From Spirochaetia bacterium (GTDB lineage Bacteria; Spirochaetota; Spirochaetia; Treponematales; Breznakiellaceae), in the NCBI GenBank assembly GCA_025997755.1, contig BNVA01000011.1, positions 1-25,992 of the forward strand: a stretch of DNA of 25,992 bases. The letters run 5' to 3'. Below are positions 1-7,135 of the stretch, piece after piece. The translations under genes were made by a program, and so were the position numbers. The notes under the pieces are model-generated. The model was not told the DNA's origin and made no database searches. It worked only from the letters and a program-made list of their open reading frames with translations. Every line of letters begins with the position of its first letter. Positions within the stretch are counted from its first letter, which is position 1.

Positions 1-1084
1 GTGTTGGGAAAAAACAACTGCGCCGCATTGACGGGAAATATGTCAACATCGAAATAACAGAGAAAACACGCAAAAAGCGTGTTTACAAGCCATATTATGA
101 CGCTGAAACAGCCGAAAAACTCATCCTGCTTTGGAATAACTTTAGCCGGCCATGCGGCAAATTATTCGCCCAGTTTCTAAAATCAAATTTGGATATTATA
201 AGGCTTGCGGTGAAATACACTATGTCTGACGCAATCGCCTACAAACTCAAAAAAATAAGCGCAAGGACTATTGACCGCATACTTCACAAACCAAAACAGC
301 AGATGAAAATCCGCGGCACCAACGGAACAAAACCGGTGCGCATTCTCCATCGCGCTATTCCGATAGCCACATGGTTTGAATATGCAACGCGGCCAACCGG
401 ATATTTTCAAATCGACCCCGTGCAACACGACGGCGGAAATTCCGCAGGGGAGTTTTGTTACACATTAACAATGACCGATGTAAAAACAGGTTGGACAATA
501 CATCTGGCACTAAAAAACAAAGCTTCGTGCTGGGTCGTGAAAGCCCTTGAAATGGCTCTCAAACAGCTTCCGATGGGGTTAAAATGCATACATTCAGATA
601 CCGGTAGTGAATTTATAAATGAACCGGTTGATAAATGGTGTAAGAAGCATTGTGTTGAGTTTACAAGGGGACGACCTACTCACAAAAATGATAACTGTTA
701 TGCCGAACAGAAAAATTACGCTACTGTCCGTAAGGTCGTCGGCTACTTCCGTTACGAAGGAGCCACGGGTGTAGAAGCTCTGCAAGCGGTCTATGACGCA
801 TACGACCCTATACTCAATCTATATTATCCATGTATGAAACAAATCAGTTGTGAAAGAATTGGTGCAAAAAAGAAACGCAAGTATGATACGGCTAAAACAC
901 CGCTGCAACGGTTGTTTGAGTGCTCTTTCGATGAAAAACTGGAGGGTATCAGGATAAAGCAGGATGCCCTGCGCTTCAAAGAATCTATACCGCTTGTAGC
1001 TCAAAAGTGTCTCATGGATAAAGCTGTTTAACATTTGCTTTCTACTGTACATGATGTACCTGTAACTCTTCCGCGTCGCGGAAG
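1..1084 (+). mobile_element. Partial insertion sequence, 3' portion
   Basis: The left edge holds the 3' part of an insertion sequence whose transposase reads rightward. Its 5' end lies outside the window. The stretch after the transposase stop carries two small perfect palindromes, at 1047-1059 (6-bp arms) and 1068-1084 (8-bp arms), that could belong to the right end of the element. I cannot define the terminal inverted repeat because the left end is missing, so the right boundary is a guess. Confidence 0.5.
3..1031 (+). CDS. Integrase-core (DDE) transposase, 5' end cut by window
   Basis: The reading frame is open from base 3 to the stop at 1031, so the gene begins before the window. The TTG at 189 is only an internal codon. 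The visible part has the rve/DDE integrase fold. The first Asp is in IDPVQHDGG, the second in CIHSDTGSEFIN, and the catalytic Glu in AEQKNYATVR, preceded by FTRGRPTHKNDN. This pattern is typical of integrase-core insertion-sequence transposases that cut and join DNA ends. An N-terminal helix-turn-helix is expected but not visible. The catalytic residues are intact, so the visible part is not obviously broken. The exact IS family is not assigned. Confidence 0.85.
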   Translation, partial: VGKKQLRRIDGKYVNIEITEKTRKKRVYKPYYDAETAEKLILLWNNFSRPCGKLFAQFLKSNLDIIRLAVKYTMSDAIAYKLKKISARTIDRILHKPKQQMKIRGTNGTKPVRILHRAIPIATWFEYATRPTGYFQIDPVQHDGGNSAGEFCYTLTMTDVKTGWTIHLALKNKASCWVVKALEMALKQLPMGLKCIHSDTGSEFINEPVDKWCKKHCVEFTRGRPTHKNDNCYAEQKNYATVRKVVGYFRYEGATGVEALQAVYDAYDPILNLYYPCMKQISCERIGAKKKRKYDTAKTPLQRLFECSFDEKLEGIRIKQDALRFKESIPLVAQKCLMDKAV

Positions 1085-1138
1085 GAATCGACATGGTTAG
1101 TTTTTTACACGGCGCATCACGGGATTACACTATCTTAT
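1032..1138. other. Intergenic region between convergent transposase and glycan operon
   Basis: This 107-base gap separates the convergent transposase and the last gene of the left glycan operon. It holds two perfect palindromes, at 1047-1059 and 1068-1084. The second is a GC-rich 8-bp stem with a 1-base centre, but no T-run follows it on either strand, so it is a weak terminator candidate at best. No coding frame is supported. Confidence 0.4.
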
Positions 1139-2047
1139 TTAGATTTGAATTTTTTGCGGTCTTGCCGGATTTCCGACTACGCGTACTCCGGAATTTACAT
1201 TGCCAATTACAACAGAACCCATTCTTATAAAAGCGTCTCTTTCAATAACAACTTTATTATTAACACAAGAATTTATACCTAAAAATATGTTGTCTTCCAC
1301 AGTCACTCCTCCTGCAATTATTACACCGGCAGTCAACACAGAGTTTTCACCAATACTTACATTATGCGAAACACATACCAGATCAGCTATTTTTGTATTT
1401 TTTCCAATAAGAGTATAGCCTTCAAAAATTGATTTAGCGATTACGGTATTATTGCCAATATAAACATTTTCGCACAATTTACAACCACCACTGTGAGAAG
1501 CAATAAAATTATCACCTTTTTTATCTTTCAAAACTTGAAAACCCTCGGCACCTATAACACTATTACATCCGACAATCACATTTTTTTCGATTACCGTTCC
1601 TTGATTTATAACTGTATTAGCTCCTATTGTTACGTTTTCTCCAATAATTACCCCTTTTTCAATTTACGCGGATTTATGGATGTTACATCCATTCCCTGTT
1701 TTGGGTTTGAAAAACCTATCACCATAAAAAATGGTTTCATTAAAAAGGTATGAATGTAATTTATAAAAACCTTCTTCAGGATAATCTACGACAAAAAACG
1801 ACAGGTTTTGATATTCTTTTGAAACCACATCGCAGCCATTTTTAGTTAAAAAGATGGCTCTGATTCTATTATTATTTAGATATTTTAAAAAATCCAAAGA
1901 TGTTATATATGAAATTATACTGTCATATTTTGTTTCTCGGTTGCCCAGGTTTAATCCGTCAATTTTTTTATCTGTGCCGGTAAAATCAATTTGTAATATA
2001 TTTGCAACATCATGCAGATACATACTTCTAAAAGAGATGTCACTCAT
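1139..2047 (-). pseudogene. LpxD-like sugar N-acyltransferase interrupted by one in-frame stop
   Basis: Two halves lie in the same minus-strand frame, separated only by a TAA at 1664-1666. The first half (127 residues from ATG 2047) resembles the LpxD N-terminal domain and ends GNGCNIHKSA. After the stop the frame continues IEKGVIIGENVTIGANTVI, then a left-handed beta-helix of hexapeptide repeats, a candidate catalytic His in SHNVSIGEN, and a C-terminal GNPARPQKIQI. Together they make about 302 residues, near family size. LpxD-like enzymes in glycan loci acylate amino-sugar nucleotides. The ATG overlaps the end of the formyltransferase by 8 bases, so it is translationally coupled. One point nonsense mutation in an otherwise clean gene suggests recent loss, or a sequencing error. 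A GTG at 1579 could restart a helix-only fragment, but I see no Shine-Dalgarno there. Confidence 0.8.
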
Positions 2048-2693
2048 CCAATTCCGCCAGCTTTATATACAATTTCTTGCCGTCTTTTGTTTTTATAAAC
2101 GCGTTTGGATACGGATCTTCCAACATTCTTATTTTATTGTAAAGATACAATCCTTCTTTATTTTGCAATTCATCCAACGTTATCTCACTCTCTTCCGGTG
2201 TTCTTCTTTTAAAAGAGGTCGCCTCTGCATTATTCTGTTTTCTAGGTTTATAATCACCACTTAACATTTTTAATGTTAAACAAATACCTACATCTATAAT
2301 TCTATCAAAAATTTCAAATAAATGTCCAGCTAGAGATATTTCTCCTTGTGCTATTATATCTCCTGTATCTATGCCGCCGTCTATAAAAAATAGCGTTACA
2401 GCAGATTTTGTTTCACATCTAATTATTTGATTTTGTATTGGACTCCCGCCGCGGTATTTTGGCAATGGTGATATATGCAAAACGACAGACTTATATTTTG
2501 AGAATATTTCTTCGCCAACTTTTTCACTCCATCCGTAGTATAAAATAAAATCCGGATTAAATTCAAATATTCTCTTAGCATCGTATTCTTTTACATCATT
2601 AAAACGCAAATATTCATGTTCGGGGCAGCATCTGATTATTTCATTATATATTTTTAACGTCCAATCTCTATACCCGACACAGGCAATTTTCAT
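2040..2693 (-). CDS. Formyltransferase-family protein (sugar N-formyltransferase-like)
   Basis: This 217-residue protein has the formyltransferase core. It has LHISPLPKYRGGSPIQ at about residues 72-87 and GGIDTGDIIAQ at about 106-116, which supply the catalytic His and Asp of the N10-formyl-THF transferase fold. The C-terminal part has FKRRTPEESEI, a mark of a formyltransferase subgroup common in surface-glycan loci. Residue 71 is Val where methionyl-tRNA formyltransferase has its active-site Asn, so it is probably not a true Fmt and may differ mechanistically. Inferred role: formylating, or otherwise acting on, an amino-sugar nucleotide. The start overlaps the stop of the upstream methyltransferase (ATGA), but only for one length of that gene's C-tract. 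An AAGG about 7 bases upstream is a weak ribosome site. Confidence 0.8.
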   Translation of the reverse strand: MKIACVGYRDWTLKIYNEIIRCCPEHEYLRFNDVKEYDAKRIFEFNPDFILYYGWSEKVGEEIFSKYKSVVLHISPLPKYRGGSPIQNQIIRCETKSAVTLFFIDGGIDTGDIIAQGEISLAGHLFEIFDRIIDVGICLTLKMLSGDYKPRKQNNAEATSFKRRTPEESEITLDELQNKEGLYLYNKIRMLEDPYPNAFIKTKDGKKLYIKLAELDE

Positions 2694-3544
2694 TTTGTTG
2701 CCTTGCCATGTAGAAAAAAGAAATAAAATATCTCTATATTTATCCTATTTTTCGGGGGGGGGGGGGCTAATATATTTCTAGCTACAGCACACATAATATG
2801 CTTGGTGTTTATAAAATAAGCGCTATTATTAAAATGCTCTGTCAATGATTTTTCTACATTTATATGTTTTTCGTTATCATAAAAAGTTGTGTTTTCCCAG
2901 TATGAAATAACATCATTTGCGGTATCCCATTTAACAGGATTTCTTGCGGTATTAATTATTACACTTTCAAAATTATCAAGCATAAATGGCACAACTGTTT
3001 TTGTCATAAACACTGCGCTTGATGAAAACACATCATCCGGTATTATAACATTGCTATCACGCAATAAATAAAATAACTCATTATTATTGTTGTTGTATGG
3101 ACCTACAATTACTAAGATTCCATTGGGCAACAAACGGTCCTTAATGTTATTTAATACTATATCTACATCATTTGCATAATACAAACCATAAGAGCAAAAA
3201 CATATCGAGAATCTTTTATCAACCGGAATATGATTTTGAAATTCGTCCAATCCTGAATTTATTGGAACTACAGAAACACCCATATCATTACAGCTTTTTA
3301 CAGTTACATCTAACGCTTTTTGTGATATATCAACAGCAAAGATATTTTGATTTTTTGTAACATATTGCGCAAAAAACTTTGTTTGCGCACCTGTGCCGCA
3401 GCATAATTCAAGAATATCACCTTCTTGCGGCAGTTCAAAGTTAGAAAATATCCAATCATTAAAATTAAAATTACCACTTGGCGTATTTTGTTTAATCCTT
3501 GTTAAAAGAAAATCTGTATTTTTAGCCGCATTTATATTTATCAT
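2690..3544 (-). CDS. Class I SAM-dependent methyltransferase with C13 tract near the 3' end
   Basis: This 284-residue protein has the class I Rossmann methyltransferase motif ILELCCGTGAQT at about residues 44-55, the acidic strand-2 end FAVDIS, and a motif IV/V-like FCSYGLYYAND stretch. It starts at ATG 3544 after a clear AGGAG ribosome site six bases upstream. Its substrate is unknown, but the context suggests sugar or sugar-nucleotide methylation. Thirteen C residues on the coding strand (plus-strand G, 2754-2766) lie about 20 codons before the end and encode APPPP. At this length the frame runs on to a TGA overlapping the next ATG. With 12 or 14 C it would end early, at about 2740 or 2745. 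The catalytic core lies upstream of the tract, so the tract probably affects the tail and downstream coupling rather than activity. Confidence 0.8.
   Translation of the reverse strand: MININAAKNTDFLLTRIKQNTPSGNFNFNDWIFSNFELPQEGDILELCCGTGAQTKFFAQYVTKNQNIFAVDISQKALDVTVKSCNDMGVSVVPINSGLDEFQNHIPVDKRFSICFCSYGLYYANDVDIVLNNIKDRLLPNGILVIVGPYNNNNNELFYLLRDSNVIIPDDVFSSSAVFMTKTVVPFMLDNFESVIINTARNPVKWDTANDVISYWENTTFYDNEKHINVEKSLTEHFNNSAYFINTKHIMCAVARNILAPPPPKNRINIEIFYFFFLHGKATK
2754..2766. repeat. Homopolymer tract, 13 G on plus strand, in methyltransferase gene
   Basis: A run of 13 G (C on the coding strand) lies near the 3' end of the methyltransferase at 2690-3544. Tracts of this length are prone to slipped-strand mispairing. 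The length seen here places the methyltransferase stop on the start of the formyltransferase. Plus or minus one moves the stop about 50 bases upstream. Confidence 0.9.
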
Positions 3545-3565
3545 TTATTTCTCCTGAAAATAATA

Positions 3566-4298
3566 TTACTTAATCCTTTCCCTAAGCAAGCAAAAAGCTT
3601 CAGCGTAATTGCAACCGGCTTGCATACCTCTATACCTTGCAAGAGAACGTATTCCTTCTTCTGAACGCGGATAAGGAAAGGCTTTTAACTCCGAATCATA
3701 CTGATTCATTGCATTTATCTTAGCTTCGATATGTGACTCATCTAATGAAATAAAAACATTCGGCTTAAAAGTTTCTGTATAGCGCCATTCGGTAGACGAT
3801 AATATCTCAAACAAATACACACGTTCAACAAAATTAGACGAGCATGGTCTTGTTGCTTGTAGCACAGCTTGAAATACTATTAGGTGATCATTGTTCACGT
3901 CAACATTGCAATGTGTAAAAATTGTATCGGGTTTAAACTCATTGATCTGTTTTTCTACAATCTTTCCTATATCAATTAATGACACTGTGTCCAACCTACA
4001 ACTTGGTAAACTCGAATACACGATATCTTTTACACCCAAAGAATTCAATGCTTTTTTTGAACATTCATATCTGTGTTCAATTTCTGATCTTGCCTTTTCA
4101 CTGTTAATATCTTTTAGATCATAACGGGCAGTTGTTCCCTCGGCAAGAAATAAAACTCTACAGTCTAACCCCCCCCCCCCCCCCCATTAATTTAGATATT
4201 GTTCCTCCACAACCTAAAACTTCATCGTCAGGATGAGATGCTACAATCAGCATTTTTCGCCCGGATAATCCGTGGGGGCTAATATTTTGGTTATCCAT
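3566..4298 (-). pseudogene. PIG-L family deacetylase, phase-off by a G17 tract
   Basis: Starting at ATG 4298 (AGGA ribosome site five bases upstream, 7 bases after the previous gene), the protein begins with the PIG-L metal site ASHPDDEVLGCGG at about residues 20-32. It then meets 17 G on the coding strand (4169-4185). At this length the frame ends right after the tract (VRL then stop). With 16 or 19 G it would continue LDCRVLFLAEG and on to the second conserved region FTHCNVDVNNDHL, ending at 3566, about 243 residues. PIG-L enzymes are zinc-dependent N-deacetylases of GlcNAc-type sugars. The rest of the gene looks intact, so I read it as phase-variable and OFF here rather than dead. A sequencing length error is the alternative. 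Confidence 0.85.
4169..4185. repeat. Homopolymer tract, 17 C on plus strand, in the PIG-L gene
   Basis: This is the longest homopolymer in the window, 17 G on the coding strand, between the HPDDE metal motif and the second strand of the fold. A count of 3n+1 (16 or 19) keeps the frame. The 17 present gives an immediate stop. Confidence 0.9.
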
Positions 4299-4305
4299 AA
4301 AATCC

Positions 4306-5139
4306 TTAAAACTCCTTTAACTCAATAATCATATCTTTCATAGTCGGAATTACTGTGTAATCTGCCATTTTCCATAACTCTTTGTTTATACTGTTATTGT
4401 TCGTGTTAATCGTCCTGTTTATACTTTGGCTCGCATCAATATTTGTAATTGTTATATCTTTACGATTGAATACTATTCCATAATATTTTAACAAATCGGC
4501 TTTACTCATACAATCACTTGCTACAACATGCTGCAAACCCGAAAACCAAAAATCATTATTAATAATTCCCCTACAAATTTTTGCAAAAGCCAAAACACTT
4601 ACTCCATTCCAAAAATGATTTTTATAACCATAAACCTTTCCATTTTTAGGTTGACTTAAGAACCACTCTAAGTTCGACAATTTATTTTTTATTTCACGTC
4701 CAAAGATCGAACAACGCAGATTCATAAAGTTTTCTGCATTTATTTCTCCTAAACTTTTTGTTTTTCCGTAAACATCAGTTGGGTTATGTAAATCTGTTTC
4801 TATATAATTTCCTTTTACTCCGTCATAAACACAGTCTGTAGCTATTTGAATTATTTTTATACCGCATTTCGCAAGTTTATGTGGAAACAATGAATTTACT
4901 TTTATTGCACGTTCCACATCATCTTTGTTTTTATCATCTATATGATGTTTAATAAAACCAATACAGTTAATAATATAATCACAATTCTTTACACAGTTCT
5001 GTATATCATCTATAGTTGTTGTTTCCGCATCAAGTTCTCTTCTGGTTGTGCCAACCACATCAAAACCGGCATCTTTCATAACCTTAAAGACTGCGTTGCC
5101 CAACATTCCGGTTGTTCCTAAAACTGCTATTTTTTTCAT
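4306..5139 (-). CDS. RmlD-like NAD(P)-dependent sugar-nucleotide reductase
   Basis: This 277-residue extended SDR-type reductase has the dinucleotide motif VLGTTGMLGNAVF at about residues 5-17, IIQIATDCVYDG, and the catalytic Tyr/Lys in DVYGKTKSLGE. The fold is that of dTDP-4-dehydrorhamnose reductase. No RmlA/B/C genes are nearby. The CapE-type dehydratase two genes upstream suggests instead reduction of a UDP-4-keto-6-deoxy-L-hexosamine, as WbvR does in UDP-L-QuiNAc/L-RhaNAc pathways (inference). It starts at ATG 5139 with an AGGAAG upstream, though the spacing is long (about 14 bases). It is followed after 7 bases by the PIG-L gene, so it is in an operon. Confidence 0.8.
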   Translation of the reverse strand: MKKIAVLGTTGMLGNAVFKVMKDAGFDVVGTTRRELDAETTTIDDIQNCVKNCDYIINCIGFIKHHIDDKNKDDVERAIKVNSLFPHKLAKCGIKIIQIATDCVYDGVKGNYIETDLHNPTDVYGKTKSLGEINAENFMNLRCSIFGREIKNKLSNLEWFLSQPKNGKVYGYKNHFWNGVSVLAFAKICRGIINNDFWFSGLQHVVASDCMSKADLLKYYGIVFNRKDITITNIDASQSINRTINTNNNSINKELWKMADYTVIPTMKDMIIELKEF

Positions 5140-5265
5140 TATCTATTGTCTCTTACTTCCTTAATTAAATATTCCATATATAGGGATATTTTTGTATCCG
5201 ACCATCTCACAAAGTTTTTTATTTAAATTTTCATATTTCTTTACCCAGAACTATAGATCAAATTA
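5140..5265 (-). other. AT-rich intergenic gap with possible gene remnant
   Basis: This 126-base gap is the largest in the left minus-strand operon. Two short minus-strand frames look protein-like (one reads KKYENLNKK, another FVRWSDTKISLYMEYLIKEV) and would join if one A were lost from an A6 run. This might be the tail of a decayed gene. I cannot name a family, and no clear promoter or terminator is visible. Confidence 0.25.
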
Positions 5266-6033
5266 TCATTTCATTATGATAACACTGCCACACCAATCGG
5301 CTAATTGAAAATAGGGCACATCATACTCCGCACAAAATTTTCTAACTGCTTCTTTTACACCAGAACAACCTTTGTTGTTATAGTCATGAATGAAAATACA
5401 ACCGCCCTTTTGTAATATTGGATAAAAAAAACAAAGTCCACTCATAGTTGGAGCAAATAAATCAACATCTAAGCTAACAAACACAAAATTTTCATTCAAA
5501 TCTTTTGCGGTATCAGGAAAATAGCCTTTTTTTATAACCACATTTTGTGGATATTTCATTTGTGACATTACCAGTTCAATGCTCGTGGCAGTCAGCACAC
5601 CCCCCCCCCCCCACTCATCGGCTTTTGAAAAAGCCTTTTCAATTTCAGTCTGAACATCTTTAGAATCAAAACCTTCAAATGTATCAAACAAATATAGTTT
5701 TCTGTTAGGAAAAAGCATATTTATATATCGCGCAAAACCACCTCTGTACACACCCAATTCGGCAACCGAACCTGTTATGTTTTTGCATTTTATATCATGT
5801 GCCACCAATTCCAAACTTACATTTCGTATGTAATCAAAGTCGTCCAATACAAAAGGGTTTATTTTCTCTCCATAATTATAGAGAGTTGAACAAAATATTT
5901 TATGCGATTTAAAATTCATTGCATTGATTATAGTTGCAATTTTGCAATATGCAAAATATAATATTCCTTTTAATAATTCTTTTGGACCATTTTTTAAAGA
6001 AGCCAATATTTTTAGCTTTAATATATGTATCAA
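5266..6033 (-). CDS. TylF/MycF-type methyltransferase with G13 tract, in frame
   Basis: This 255-residue protein matches the TylF/MycF O-methyltransferase family. It has the SAM-binding VAELGVYRGGFARYIN at about residues 89-104, LYLFDTFEGFD, VIIKKGYFPDT-like VVIKKGYFPDTA, VFVSLDVDLFAPT, and IFIHDYNNKGCSGVKEAV. Family members methylate sugar hydroxyls and need a divalent metal, usually held by acidic residues in these last segments. The start is probably TTG 6033, one base after the previous stop, with GAGGAG 13 bases upstream; the next Met is about 40 residues in. Thirteen G (5600-5612) encode WGGGG in a loop just before the conserved TSIELV. At 13 the gene is ON. With 12 or 14 it stops within ten codons, losing the C-terminal catalytic part. 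Confidence 0.85.
   Translation of the reverse strand: MIHILKLKILASLKNGPKELLKGILYFAYCKIATIINAMNFKSHKIFCSTLYNYGEKINPFVLDDFDYIRNVSLELVAHDIKCKNITGSVAELGVYRGGFARYINMLFPNRKLYLFDTFEGFDSKDVQTEIEKAFSKADEWGGGGVLTATSIELVMSQMKYPQNVVIKKGYFPDTAKDLNENFVFVSLDVDLFAPTMSGLCFFYPILQKGGCIFIHDYNNKGCSGVKEAVRKFCAEYDVPYFQLADWCGSVIIMK
5600..5612. repeat. Homopolymer tract, 13 C on plus strand, in the TylF-type gene
   Basis: Thirteen G on the coding strand lie in mid-gene. The count keeps the frame. A one-base change in either direction truncates the protein at about residue 145-155, before the metal-binding region. Confidence 0.9.
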
Positions 6034-6034
6034 A

Positions 6035-7069
6035 TTAATTTTTCAACTCCTCTATTATATATTCGTTTTTTAACAACAATTCCTTTAATTCCTGCATTGA
6101 TAATTTTTTTGTATTCTCAGAATTGTATTCTTTATCAACTATTTTTTTACCGTATTCATGTATATATTTTGTATAGTTTAAATCACGCAAGTCGGCAGGT
6201 ATACGGTAATAGCTACCCAAATCTTCGGCTTTTGACATTTCTTCTTTTCCGCATAATGTTTCATGCATTTTTTCACCGTGACGTGAGCCTATTATAATGA
6301 TTTCATTTTTTGCGCTAAATAACTCCTTTAACGCCGTTGCTAAATCTATTATGGTTGCGGCAGGTGCCTTTTGAACAAAAAGATCGCCAGGGTTTGCATT
6401 TTCAAAGGCAAATACAACTAAATTTATCGCATCGTGCAAGGTCATCATAAAGCGAGTCATATCAGGCTCCGTAATAGTAAGCGGCAAACCTTGCTTTATT
6501 TGTTGAACAAAAAGCGGAATGATGGAACCGCGTGAACACATCACGTTACCATATCGCGTCGCGCTAATTATGGTCCCGTTATATCTTGCCCTTGAATCTC
6601 GTGATTTCGAGATAGACAGTTTTTCCATCAACGCTTTTGTCATTCCCATTGTATTTATTGGGTATACAGCCTTATCGGTGCTAAGAACTACTAGTCGTTT
6701 TATCTTATTAACGATTGCGGATTCAAGTACATTTTCAGATCCCAAAACATTAGTTTTTATTGCTTCCATAGGGTAGAACTCACAAGCAGGCACTTGTTTT
6801 AACGCCGCAGCTTGAAATACATAGTCTACACCCATCATTGCGCGGTTAATACTATTAAAATCCCGCACGTCACCTATAATGAAATTTAATTTATCGTTAT
6901 TAAATTTTATACGTAAATCTTCCTGTTTTTTTTCATCCCTGCTAAAAACACGAATTTCTTTTAAACCGGCGTTTTTAAAATGCTCTATTGTTTGTGAACC
7001 AAAAGAGCCGGTGCCGCCTGTAATAAGAAGCGTTTTGTTTATAAAACTAGAAAATTCCATATTCGCCAT
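6035..7069 (-). CDS. CapE/WbjB-type UDP-GlcNAc 4,6-dehydratase/5-epimerase
   Basis: This 344-residue short-chain dehydratase has the NAD motif LITGGTGSFGSQT at about residues 15-27, and STDKAVYPINTMGMTKALME, where Met takes the place of the usual SDR Tyr ahead of the catalytic Lys. That Met-x3-Lys arrangement and the C-terminal YRIPADLRDLNYTKY segment are typical of CapE/WbjB/FnlA enzymes rather than the Tyr-containing PseB/FlaA1. These convert UDP-GlcNAc to a UDP-4-keto-6-deoxy-L-hexosamine, the first step toward L-FucNAc, L-RhaNAc or L-QuiNAc. It starts at ATG 7069 after AAGG and is the first gene of the left operon, driven from the divergent region 7070-7135. The stop is one base before the TylF-type gene's TTG. 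Confidence 0.85.
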   Translation of the reverse strand: MANMEFSSFINKTLLITGGTGSFGSQTIEHFKNAGLKEIRVFSRDEKKQEDLRIKFNNDKLNFIIGDVRDFNSINRAMMGVDYVFQAAALKQVPACEFYPMEAIKTNVLGSENVLESAIVNKIKRLVVLSTDKAVYPINTMGMTKALMEKLSISKSRDSRARYNGTIISATRYGNVMCSRGSIIPLFVQQIKQGLPLTITEPDMTRFMMTLHDAINLVVFAFENANPGDLFVQKAPAATIIDLATALKELFSAKNEIIIIGSRHGEKMHETLCGKEEMSKAEDLGSYYRIPADLRDLNYTKYIHEYGKKIVDKEYNSENTKKLSMQELKELLLKNEYIIEELKN

Positions 7070-7135
7070 TTTGCCTTTTTTATTATATTTTGTAAACCCT
7101 TGTCAACTCTCTTTTACCATTTTATAATTCGATAT
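7070..7135. promoter_or_regulatory. Divergent promoter region for the left and central operons
   Basis: On the plus strand TTGTCA (7100-7105), 17 bases, then TATAAT (7123-7128) make a near-consensus sigma70 promoter. The expected start of transcription is at about 7134-7136, on the ATG of the radical SAM gene. On the minus strand TTGACA (7106-7101) overlaps the same -35. A TATAAT at 7087-7082 is present but only 13 bases away, which is short, so the leftward promoter is less certain. The shared -35 means the two operons may compete for polymerase. Confidence 0.75.

Noticed and set aside
64..84. 8-bp perfect stem with A5 loop in the transposase
   Set aside because: It lies inside a well-supported coding region and encodes a normal Lys/Arg-rich stretch; it is probably incidental.
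1068..1084. GC-rich palindrome as a terminator between convergent genes
   Set aside because: The stem has only a 1-base centre and no T-run on either strand. It may be an insertion-sequence end instead.
1139..1579. A separate 146-residue hexapeptide transferase from GTG 1579
   Set aside because: It is in the same frame as the upstream LpxD-like half, with only one stop between them and no ribosome site at the GTG.
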